A stretch of DNA of 24,784 bases, from positions 1-24,784 of the forward strand of contig CAJPSI010000005.1 in the NCBI GenBank assembly GCA_905373275.1, in the 5' to 3' direction. This DNA is from Candidatus Saccharibacteria bacterium UBA1103. Lineage in GTDB: Bacteria; Patescibacteriota; Saccharimonadia; Saccharimonadales; Saccharimonadaceae. A program made the translations under genes and the position numbers. Shown in pieces: positions 13,868-20,189 of this stretch (its first letter is position 1; every line of letters begins with the position of its first letter). Below the pieces are notes generated by a model. That model was not told the origin of the DNA, did not search any database, and worked only from the letters and a program-made list of their open reading frames with translations.

Positions 13868-13876
13868 GGAGTAGCG

Positions 13877-14392
13877 ATGAAATCAGTGGCGAGGCGAGGA
13901 CATAAAAAAGCCGGTTCGACGAACACGGGGGTAGTTGTCAACCGTCGGGCGACCTATGATTACCAGCTGAGTGATCGGCTGACTGTGGGGCTATCTCTGA
14001 CCGGTATGGAGACTAAGGCGGCCAGGCTGGGTCATGTTAGTCTCAGGGGAGCGTATGTCGTGCCTAAGCGTAATATTCAGACTGGCAGAGACGAACTCTT
14101 TTTGATCAATGCTTCATTTACCCTCAATAACAATGCTCCTAAGGGTAGCGGTCAGTCTCGTACTATGATTGATACCAGGGCTCGACGTATCTTGGCAAAG
14201 CGGCGAGAGATCGAGCGGCTGGTCGACCGCAAGAGCGAAGGTCTGACTATCGTGCCATTGAAGCTTCTGACGCATGGGCGGTATGTCAAGCTGGAGTTGG
14301 CTGCCGGTAAAGGTAAAAAGCGTTATGACAAGCGTCGGGCAGTGCAGGAGCGAGATATCAAGCGAGAGCTGGCGCAACGAAGGAAGAGGTAA
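13877..14392 (+). CDS. smpB: SsrA-binding protein SmpB
   Basis: A 171-residue RNA-binding protein that escorts tmRNA to stalled ribosomes for trans-translation. The family pattern is clear: VVVNRRATYDYQLSDRLTVG, then LTGMETKAARLGHVSLRGAYV (the conserved LxGxExK-(S/A)-xRxGxxxLxxxYV), then the strand FLINASF. Near residues 125-150 is the L-x-x-x-GRYVKLELAAGKGKKRYDKR part, followed by the basic C-terminal tail that folds into the mRNA channel. A slightly long N-terminus (KSVARRGHKKAGSTNTG) precedes the core. Five bases separate it from xth, so the two are co-transcribed. No tmRNA gene is in this window. Confidence 0.95.
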   Translation: MKSVARRGHKKAGSTNTGVVVNRRATYDYQLSDRLTVGLSLTGMETKAARLGHVSLRGAYVVPKRNIQTGRDELFLINASFTLNNNAPKGSGQSRTMIDTRARRILAKRREIERLVDRKSEGLTIVPLKLLTHGRYVKLELAAGKGKKRYDKRRAVQERDIKRELAQRRKR

Positions 14393-14397
14393 GCCGG

Positions 14398-15213
14398 ATG
14401 AAGTTAGCGTCTTGGAATGTGAACGGGCTTAGGGCGGTCGTTAAGAAAGGAGAGCTGGCTAGCTTTCTAGATGATGAGCGACCGGACGTACTTTGCCTGC
14501 AGGAGGTTAAGCTAAAGCCCGAGCAGGTTGATTTTCATCTAGCGGGTTATCAGCTGATCTTAAATAGTGCCGAGCGAGCCGGTTATAGTGGGACCGGCAT
14601 GTTGGTGCGGAGTGAGCTATTCGGCGAGATTACTGCTGCTCAGATACGACGCAACATTCCGGCCGAGATAGCTAATGACTTCGGGCTCGGGCGGGATGAA
14701 TTCGGCGACGCTAATGCTGAAGGCAGGGTGCTGGTGCTGGAGCTGGATGGTTTCTACCTATGTACTGTCTATACACCGAACGCTAAGGGTGACCTGAGCC
14801 GACTGGAGCTTCGTTACACTCAGTGGGATCCGGCTTTCCTTAGCTATATGAATCAGCTGAGACGGGATAAACCGGTGATATTTTGCGGCGACCTGAATGT
14901 GGCAGCTAAGGAAATTGACCTGGCTAACCCTAAGCAAAATGTCGGCAAACACGGCTTTACTGATGAAGAGCGACAGGGCTTTGCTAATATTTTGCGTGAC
15001 GGTTTTGCCGATAGTTTCCGCCTGCTACATGGTGATGAGCCCGATCAATATACCTGGTGGTCACACTGGGCGAGAGCCCGGGAACGTAATATCGGCTGGC
15101 GGATTGACTATTTCCTAGTGGACGAGCGACTTAGTCGTCGGATTGACCGGGCGATGATTTACGCTGATCGACTCGGGTCAGATCATTGTCCGATCGGGGT
15201 GGTGATTAGATAA
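14398..15213 (+). CDS. xth: Exodeoxyribonuclease III (AP endonuclease)
   Basis: A 271-residue EEP-fold nuclease for base-excision repair: it cuts 5' of abasic sites and trims 3' ends. Visible catalytic motifs are SWNVNGLR (Asn7), LQEVK (Glu36), TVYTPNA, GDLNVAAKEIDL (Asp165, Asn167), WRIDYFLV and GSDHCPI (Asp262, His263). The length equals typical ExoIII proteins, with a small insertion around 85-107. Shine-Dalgarno AGAGG lies in the end of smpB, 8 nt before the ATG. Its TAA stop directly abuts the ATG of the next gene. With the Y-polymerase and RmuC it makes up the visible DNA-repair set. Confidence 0.94.
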   Translation: MKLASWNVNGLRAVVKKGELASFLDDERPDVLCLQEVKLKPEQVDFHLAGYQLILNSAERAGYSGTGMLVRSELFGEITAAQIRRNIPAEIANDFGLGRDEFGDANAEGRVLVLELDGFYLCTVYTPNAKGDLSRLELRYTQWDPAFLSYMNQLRRDKPVIFCGDLNVAAKEIDLANPKQNVGKHGFTDEERQGFANILRDGFADSFRLLHGDEPDQYTWWSHWARARERNIGWRIDYFLVDERLSRRIDRAMIYADRLGSDHCPIGVVIR

Positions 15214-16020
15214 ATGGCTGATTATTGGCGCAAACAACAGCCCGGTCAGCCGCTATATGGCGATATTCTTTGGAGTCGGCCGGAGCGACGAGATCAGGCC
15301 GGTCGGCTAACAATCATTGGTGGCAATAGTCATGGCTTTAGTGCAGTGGCGTCAGCGTATCAGCTAGCTAGGCAGCTTGGTGTCGGTGAGGTTAGAGCTG
15401 TTATTCCTGATGCTCTGGGGGCGAAATTACCGACAGCGGTGCGTCATCAGCTGGATGACCTGATCTTGGCGCCATCAAACCCTAGCGGTGGGCTAGCTTT
15501 GGGGGCTGAGCGAGATTTGGCGGTGGCGGCCAGCTGGTCGAATAACCTACTCTTTATCGGTGATAATGGCGCTAATGCCGAGACGGCGAAGCTGCTGGAG
15601 CGATTTTTAACTAACCCGGCACACCAAGAGACCAGGGTGACGTTGGCTCGGGATACCATTGATCTGCTGGTCTATAGTGCCGAGGCGCTTTTAGCTCGAG
15701 AGAACTGTCATCTAGTGCTGAGCTTAGCGCAGCTGCAGAAACTGGCCCGAGCGGTTTATTATCCTAGAGTCATCACCTTTTCGCAGGGAGTCAAGCAAAT
15801 AGCCGAGACTCTGCACAAGTTCACTATTTCTTATCGAGTAGTGATTACTCTATTCCACGACGATAATCTATTGGTAGCCGGTGAGGGGGGAGTGGTTAGT
15901 CAGCCCTTTACCCAGCCGATGCGAGTTTGGAGTGGCGAAGTAGCGACCAGGGAGGCGGCTTGGTCGGTCTGGCAACCGGATATAATAAAAGCGACAGCTA
16001 CCGGCTGGACGGAACTATAG
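15214..16020 (+). CDS. Divergent ribokinase-fold protein resembling NAD(P)H-hydrate dehydratase (NnrD/YjeF C-terminal)
   Basis: A 268-residue protein. The segment GRLTIIGGNSHGFSAVASAYQLARQLGVGEVRAVIPDALG resembles, in blocks, the start of NnrD proteins (GxxxxIGGS...GAxxLAAxAALRxGAGxVxVxxP). NLLFIGDNGANAETAKLLERFL sits where the GPGLG loop is expected. The usual catalytic and phosphate-binding sequences (DADAL, GTGDxLAG) are not recognisable, and the C-terminal 40 residues are unlike the family. If the family is right, it is a strongly diverged or inactive member. It follows xth without a gap and lies 12 nt before rmuC, so it belongs to the same operon. The family call is tentative. Confidence 0.55.
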   Translation: MADYWRKQQPGQPLYGDILWSRPERRDQAGRLTIIGGNSHGFSAVASAYQLARQLGVGEVRAVIPDALGAKLPTAVRHQLDDLILAPSNPSGGLALGAERDLAVAASWSNNLLFIGDNGANAETAKLLERFLTNPAHQETRVTLARDTIDLLVYSAEALLARENCHLVLSLAQLQKLARAVYYPRVITFSQGVKQIAETLHKFTISYRVVITLFHDDNLLVAGEGGVVSQPFTQPMRVWSGEVATREAAWSVWQPDIIKATATGWTEL

Positions 16021-16032
16021 AGAGGAGGGAAA

Positions 16033-17097
16033 GTGCCGGGACAAGAGATAATTATCGGGTTACTAGCTTTGACAGTGCTAGTCTTGATCGTTACGCTGAT
16101 TCGTCAACAGCGACCGAAGGCGGAGGAGCAGTATCTGCAGAATGATCTGGCTCATCTACGCCGAGAAGTGTCTGACCTGAATACCAATCTTAATAAAACC
16201 TTGACCGAGCGGATGGATCGGACGCAAGATTCGGTGCGAGACCAGTTGCGCCAGTCGGCAAAGATCGTCAACGATGTCAGCAGCCGGCTGGCTAAGCTGG
16301 ATGAGACTAATCGGCGAGTGGTTAGCGTGGCGGACGAGCTGAAAACTCTGCAGAATGTCCTACAGAACCCGAAGCAGCGAGGTGTCTTCGGCGAATTCTA
16401 TCTTAACTCGGTGCTGGATAACGTCCTGGCTACCAATCAATGGCAGTCGCAATACCGCTTTCAGGATGGCGAGATCGTCGATGCGGTAATTTTTCTGGAT
16501 AAGGGGCGGATTCTGCCGATAGACTCTAAGTTTTCGCTCGAGAATTATAATAGGTACATTGAGTCAACGGATAAAGAGGCGAGAGCTCGGCTGATGACCA
16601 AGGTCAAGGCGGATCTTAAGGGGCGGATTGATGAGACAGCCAAATATATTCGACCGAGCGAAAACACCATGGACTTTGCCTTTATGTTTATTCCCAGCGA
16701 GAGTCTCTACTACGATCTACTGGTCGGCAATGTCGGTCAGGGTGGCTCAGCTCGGGATCTAATCGAGTATGCCTTTCGGGATAAGCGAGTGATCATCACC
16801 AGTCCGACCAGCTTTATGGCATACCTGGAGACGGTACTGCAGGGACTTCGTAGTCTCCAGATAGAGGAGCAAGCTAAGGAGATCCAGAAACGAGTAGCTC
16901 AGCTGGGCATGCATATCGCTAAGTACGATGAATACTTGCGCAAGCTTGGTAATAGTCTAGGCACGACCGTGAATCACTATAATGCCGCCTATAAAGAATT
17001 CGCTAAAGTGGACAAGGATGTGATCAAGATATCTGCCGATGGATCGACTCCGGTTATTACGGCAGAGCAGGTTGACAGTCCGATCAAACAGGTTTAA
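16033..17097 (+). CDS. rmuC: RmuC-family protein (nuclease-like, membrane-anchored)
   Basis: A 354-residue protein starting at GTG 16033 behind a strong Shine-Dalgarno (GAGGAGGGAAA). One N-terminal membrane helix (about 6-23) is followed by a coiled coil (about 30-110) and the RmuC domain: GVFGEFYLNSVLDNVL, FQDGEIVDAVIFLDKGRILPIDSKFSLENY, then FMFIPSESLYYDLL and ITSPTSFMAYLETV. The PIDSKF and D(A/V)(V/I) elements are the PD-(D/E)xK-like signature of the family. RmuC limits recombination between inverted repeats in E. coli; the mechanism is not settled. The gene closes the smpB-xth-NnrD-like-rmuC run. Confidence 0.92.
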   Translation: MPGQEIIIGLLALTVLVLIVTLIRQQRPKAEEQYLQNDLAHLRREVSDLNTNLNKTLTERMDRTQDSVRDQLRQSAKIVNDVSSRLAKLDETNRRVVSVADELKTLQNVLQNPKQRGVFGEFYLNSVLDNVLATNQWQSQYRFQDGEIVDAVIFLDKGRILPIDSKFSLENYNRYIESTDKEARARLMTKVKADLKGRIDETAKYIRPSENTMDFAFMFIPSESLYYDLLVGNVGQGGSARDLIEYAFRDKRVIITSPTSFMAYLETVLQGLRSLQIEEQAKEIQKRVAQLGMHIAKYDEYLRKLGNSLGTTVNHYNAAYKEFAKVDKDVIKISADGSTPVITAEQVDSPIKQV

Positions 17098-17100
17098 CAC

Positions 17101-17130
17101 TTGCATTTTAGCCAATATATGCGGTAACAT
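17101..17130 (+). promoter_or_regulatory. Possible promoter of the aquaporin gene
   Basis: TTGCAT (17101-17106), 18-bp spacer, TAACAT (17125-17130). Weaker than the others in the window. A leader with Shine-Dalgarno GGAGGG follows before the ATG at 17162. Confidence 0.35.
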
Positions 17131-17161
17131 GAACGAGTAAGCTAAATAAGGAGGGACATAC

Positions 17162-18172
17162 ATGGCTACAAAGAAGGGTAAGCGCCCTACTACTGCCAGT
17201 CGGAAACAGTCAGCCAAATCTGAGTCAACCACACGAAGCAAGCGCCGGACTACTAAGCCGGAGGTGGAAGAGGTAGTTGAAGTCGTTGAGGTGGAGGCCC
17301 CGGTGCTGGCTATGCCGGAGGAGGCGACGTTTACCGAGAAGTTAGCTGCCTTAAATCCGGCTCGTCTAGCAGCTGAGCTAGTCGGCACATTTATACTGAC
17401 GGCGGTATTCATCAGGCTGATCAACAACACTAATTATGGACTGATCGTCATCGCTCTGACGATATCAGCGTTGGTGATGATCGGGCGGGTGCATCTCAAT
17501 CCGGCGATCACTTTTGCTCGCTGGATTCTGCGCAAGATTGATGGAGTGAAAGCAGCGACCTTTATCGTGGCGCAGGTGCTGGGTGCTGTTTTAGCATTCT
17601 TTGCGCTCACCGGTATCAATAATGCCGGCTTTGAATATAAAGCAGCGATTAAGAGTGGTGTAATGAAAGCCGGTGTAACTGAGGAGGTTATTAAAAAGGC
17701 CGGTGGTCTTGATAAGTGGGCATTACAGTACGGCGGTATTGACACCATAGCTAAACAGCTGGGTATTACCAAGAAAGGTCCAGCTCCTAAGCTATATCAG
17801 TACAGTGCTCTTAACGAGGGTAAAGAGTGGGTTGCTATGCTGGGTGAGATGACCGGTGCGATCGTACTTGGTCTCGGGGCAGGCTACGCCTACGACCGGA
17901 AAAAGAAGCATCAGAAGGTTGCTAAGGGTCTAGTGATTGGTCTTTGTTGGTTAGCCGGTTTGGTGATCAGCACCTCTGATGCCTCTAAAACTATTCTGAA
18001 CCCTGCCGTGGCTTCGACTATGGGAGTGTTTGGTTCGGGTAGCACTAATGCGTTCCTGTGGCCGGTTCTAGTCTATGTTCTGGGTACGGTCGTAGGTACG
18101 ACTATTGGTATACTTATCTACCATATGTTGTCTGATCGGATTAAGTCCGACGACTGCGACTGCCAAGATTAG
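17162..18172 (+). CDS. MIP-family (aquaporin/glyceroporin-like) channel with atypical filter
   Basis: A 336-residue membrane channel. Residues 1-65 are a Lys/Arg-rich then Glu/Val-rich cytoplasmic tail. Six membrane helices follow (about 68-88, 92-108, 131-150, 223-241, 255-270 and 298-320) with the two re-entrant NPA loops: HLNPAITFA (NPA at 113-115) and ILNPAVAST (NPA at 280-282). This is the standard MIP topology. Two things are unusual. The second NPA is followed by Val283 instead of the near-universal Arg of the selectivity filter. The loop joining the two halves is about 70 residues (152-222), with amphipathic Lys-rich stretches, rather than about 25. The C-terminus ends in DDCDCQD. The transported solute is therefore uncertain. 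Shine-Dalgarno GGAGGG; a strong terminator follows. Confidence 0.87.
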   Translation: MATKKGKRPTTASRKQSAKSESTTRSKRRTTKPEVEEVVEVVEVEAPVLAMPEEATFTEKLAALNPARLAAELVGTFILTAVFIRLINNTNYGLIVIALTISALVMIGRVHLNPAITFARWILRKIDGVKAATFIVAQVLGAVLAFFALTGINNAGFEYKAAIKSGVMKAGVTEEVIKKAGGLDKWALQYGGIDTIAKQLGITKKGPAPKLYQYSALNEGKEWVAMLGEMTGAIVLGLGAGYAYDRKKKHQKVAKGLVIGLCWLAGLVISTSDASKTILNPAVASTMGVFGSGSTNAFLWPVLVYVLGTVVGTTIGILIYHMLSDRIKSDDCDCQD

Positions 18173-18190
18173 TCGGTAGGATAGAGCGAC

Positions 18191-18222
18191 AAAATAGGAG
18201 CTGAGAGAAGCTCCTATTTTTT
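18191..18222 (+). terminator. Strong rho-independent terminator after the aquaporin gene
   Basis: A perfect 12-bp stem AAAATAGGAGCT/AGCTCCTATTTT (18191-18202 and 18209-18220) with a 6-nt loop, ending in a run of six T. The complementary A-run on the other side makes it potentially bidirectional, but only plus-strand genes are nearby. Confidence 0.92.
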
Positions 18223-18233
18223 GTGATTAATTC

Positions 18234-18242
18234 TGCTATAAT
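18234..18242 (+). promoter_or_regulatory. Extended -10 of a leaderless promoter (77-aa membrane protein)
   Basis: TGCTATAAT, a perfect extended -10, ends 7 nt before the ATG at 18250. Intervening ACTGGTC has no Shine-Dalgarno. Confidence 0.65.
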
Positions 18243-18249
18243 ACTGGTC

Positions 18250-18483
18250 ATGGCTATCATATATAATAAAACTGAGGAAAAGACGGAGTTACAACAGAAA
18301 GTGCTGGCGGACTTAAGAGCGAAGCAAGCCACCTCGGCCCTGGATGGTGATGCTGCCCGTCTTGGTGCTGATTATGATAACCGGGCCGGAGCTACGGATG
18401 AAGTCAAGACGATCCGACTATGGTTGGTCGTCGCCATTATGTTGATAACAGCTGTTTTGGTAGTGGTGGTTAACCAAAAATGA
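18250..18483 (+). CDS. 77-aa single-span membrane protein
   Basis: Residues 1-56 are charged and soluble, helical in look (EEKTELQQKVLADLRAKQ). Residues 57-74 are a hydrophobic helix (LWLVVAIMLITAVLVVVV), and three residues follow. A C-terminal tail anchor of this kind leaves the soluble part in the cytoplasm. The stop overlaps the start of the next membrane protein as ATGA, so the two are translated together and may interact. The start at 18250 was chosen because of the -10 box 7 nt upstream. No family recognised. Confidence 0.72.
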   Translation: MAIIYNKTEEKTELQQKVLADLRAKQATSALDGDAARLGADYDNRAGATDEVKTIRLWLVVAIMLITAVLVVVVNQK

Positions 18484-19118
18484 TGGACGAACGTATGTCG
18501 AGTAGCGGCTCCGGATTATCGAGCCGAACCATCAAGCGAGCCGGTATCGCCCTGGTCGTCGTAGCTGTTTTGGTCTTTGCCGGCGGCTCAGTCGTGGTGG
18601 TTGATGCCACTAAGGCGGCTAACGACTATATTGAGCAAGCCAATAACCAGTACCAGGCTATTTCTAATAACAAAGACCTTACTAAAGAAGTGGTGCGTTT
18701 GCGACAGGTCTGGCTGGGCGATATCTTTTGCGCTAAGTATGATCGGACGACCAAGCTGGAGGCGTCTTACCAAGCATTGATCAATAACCTGCGTCGCTAT
18801 CAGCTGATCATGGGGGCACACAACAAGCTGGTGGCTCAGTTTAACTCCGGCGTAGCGGGAGGGGCGGTGCTCAATAGTGACCTACTCGAGCGAATCAACA
18901 AGATTATTGAGCTGATGAAGAAGTACTATCCCGAGGATACCGGGCGTATTCAGGCGATGGTAGCGCTGAGTCAGCGGATCACTGCCAGTACCACTTTTGC
19001 TGAGATTGGTGCCGACATGAATCGTGCCTTAGGCGAGAATGAAAAATGGCTGGACGGTCATCGGCAGACGATTGAGCGAGCCAGGGTGGACTTTCAGACT
19101 AAGCTAAATGCCACTTAG
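18480..19118 (+). CDS. Membrane-anchored helical protein, LemA-like in layout
   Basis: A 212-residue protein with a short Ser-rich N-terminus, one membrane helix (about 21-41, GIALVVVAVLVFAGGSVVVV) and an extracytoplasmic, almost entirely helical domain (YIEQANNQYQAI, LEASYQALINNLRRYQLIMGAHNKLVAQFN, RINKIIELMKKYY). LemA proteins share this layout, but the LemA sequence signature is not clear here, so the name is not assigned. A single cysteine (Cys73, in DIFCAKYD) lies in the outer domain. The first ATG of a tandem ATGATG overlaps the upstream stop. It is followed 36 nt later by pheS with its own promoter. Confidence 0.68.
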   Translation: MMDERMSSSGSGLSSRTIKRAGIALVVVAVLVFAGGSVVVVDATKAANDYIEQANNQYQAISNNKDLTKEVVRLRQVWLGDIFCAKYDRTTKLEASYQALINNLRRYQLIMGAHNKLVAQFNSGVAGGAVLNSDLLERINKIIELMKKYYPEDTGRIQAMVALSQRITASTTFAEIGADMNRALGENEKWLDGHRQTIERARVDFQTKLNAT

Positions 19119-19138
19119 TCGGCGTACCTTACCGGCTG

Positions 19139-19147
19139 TGTTATCAT
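19139..19147 (+). promoter_or_regulatory. Extended -10 of a leaderless promoter (pheS)
   Basis: TGTTATCAT ends 7 nt before the ATG at 19155. A GAGG is only one base from the ATG, too close to act as a Shine-Dalgarno. No T-box or attenuator fits into the 36-nt gap. Confidence 0.5.
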
Positions 19148-19154
19148 ATGAGGT

Positions 19155-20189
19155 ATGACGATAGAGACTGTTCGAGAGATACTGCTGGAGCGCTTGACTA
19201 AACTGGATCGGCCGGGAGACATTCTTAAGGCGCCCGAGCTAAAGAAGCTATTTAGCAAGCTAAAGAGCTTGCCGGCGCCGGACAAAGCTCAGTTTGGGGC
19301 AAAGCTAAATGAGCTCAAGCGAGAGCTACAGATCGAGGTAGATAAGTTGGCTCAGGTGGCTAGTGTGACGGAAGTCGAGCCACTGGATGTGACGGCTCCC
19401 TTTGGTGCCGGTCGTCTCGGTGCTAAAGCGGTACGACCGGCGCTTTTGCCAGTCGAGCAGGCTAGCTTACATCCGCTAACTCGGGAGATTCGCCATGTGG
19501 TAGAGGTTTTTACCAGGATGGGGTTTGTTTGCGAGGAGGCACGTCAGCTGGATGATGACTATCATATGTTTGCTTCGCTCAACTTTCCGTCTGATCACCC
19601 GGCTCGAGATGGTTATGATACTTTTCGGACGGAGGAGGGCTATATCCCACCGGCTCATACGACAGCCATGGAGAATAGAGTTCTCTCAGCCGGGCGAGAA
19701 CAGCTGGAGCGGGGTGAGCCGATCGCTCACTTCAGCTACGGTCGGGTCTTTCGCAATGAAGATGCCGATGTAACTCATGATCACACCTTTCATCAGTTTG
19801 AAGGAGTCTATGTGTCAAGCGATGCTAACTTGGCTCAGATGCTGGGTATGTTAAAAGATTTTTTTCAGGTTTATTACCGGCAGGAGATTCGTATCAAGAC
19901 TCAGCCGGGCTACTTCCCGTTCACTGAACCCAGTCTGGAGCTTCAGATCGAAAAGCCGACAGCGCTTGGTGGCGGTGGCAAAGGTGGTGAGTGGCTGGAG
20001 ATGCTGGGCTGCGGCATGCTCCACCCCAATGTCTTAAAGATGGCGGGGATTGACCCGTCGAAGTACCGAGGTTTTGCCTGGGGCGGCGGGATAGAGAGGC
20101 TGATTATGCTGAAGTATAATATCGAGGATTTACGTCATTTCGAGTCGGGCAACCTGACCTTCCTGAGACAGTTTGGAGGTGTAGCATGA
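19155..20189 (+). CDS. pheS: Phenylalanine--tRNA ligase alpha subunit
   Basis: A 344-residue class II aminoacyl-tRNA synthetase subunit that binds ATP and Phe. An N-terminal coiled coil for tRNA binding (about 1-70) precedes the catalytic domain. Landmarks are the LHPLTREI helix of motif 1, FASLNFPSDHPARDGYDTF, motif 2 with GRVFRNEDADVTHDHTFHQFEG (196-217), PSLELQIE, EMLGCGMLHPNVL and motif 3 GGGIERLIMLKY (310-321). The length is normal. The TGA stop overlaps the pheT start as ATGA. Works with PheT as an alpha2-beta2 tetramer. Confidence 0.97.
   Translation: MTIETVREILLERLTKLDRPGDILKAPELKKLFSKLKSLPAPDKAQFGAKLNELKRELQIEVDKLAQVASVTEVEPLDVTAPFGAGRLGAKAVRPALLPVEQASLHPLTREIRHVVEVFTRMGFVCEEARQLDDDYHMFASLNFPSDHPARDGYDTFRTEEGYIPPAHTTAMENRVLSAGREQLERGEPIAHFSYGRVFRNEDADVTHDHTFHQFEGVYVSSDANLAQMLGMLKDFFQVYYRQEIRIKTQPGYFPFTEPSLELQIEKPTALGGGGKGGEWLEMLGCGMLHPNVLKMAGIDPSKYRGFAWGGGIERLIMLKYNIEDLRHFESGNLTFLRQFGGVA

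Noticed and set aside
16957..17430. Minus-strand open frame of 157 codons across the rmuC-aquaporin junction
   Set aside because: Overlaps two well-supported genes and the aquaporin Shine-Dalgarno; the Ser/Thr/Val-rich sequence is typical of a shadow of the Lys/Glu-rich N-terminus.
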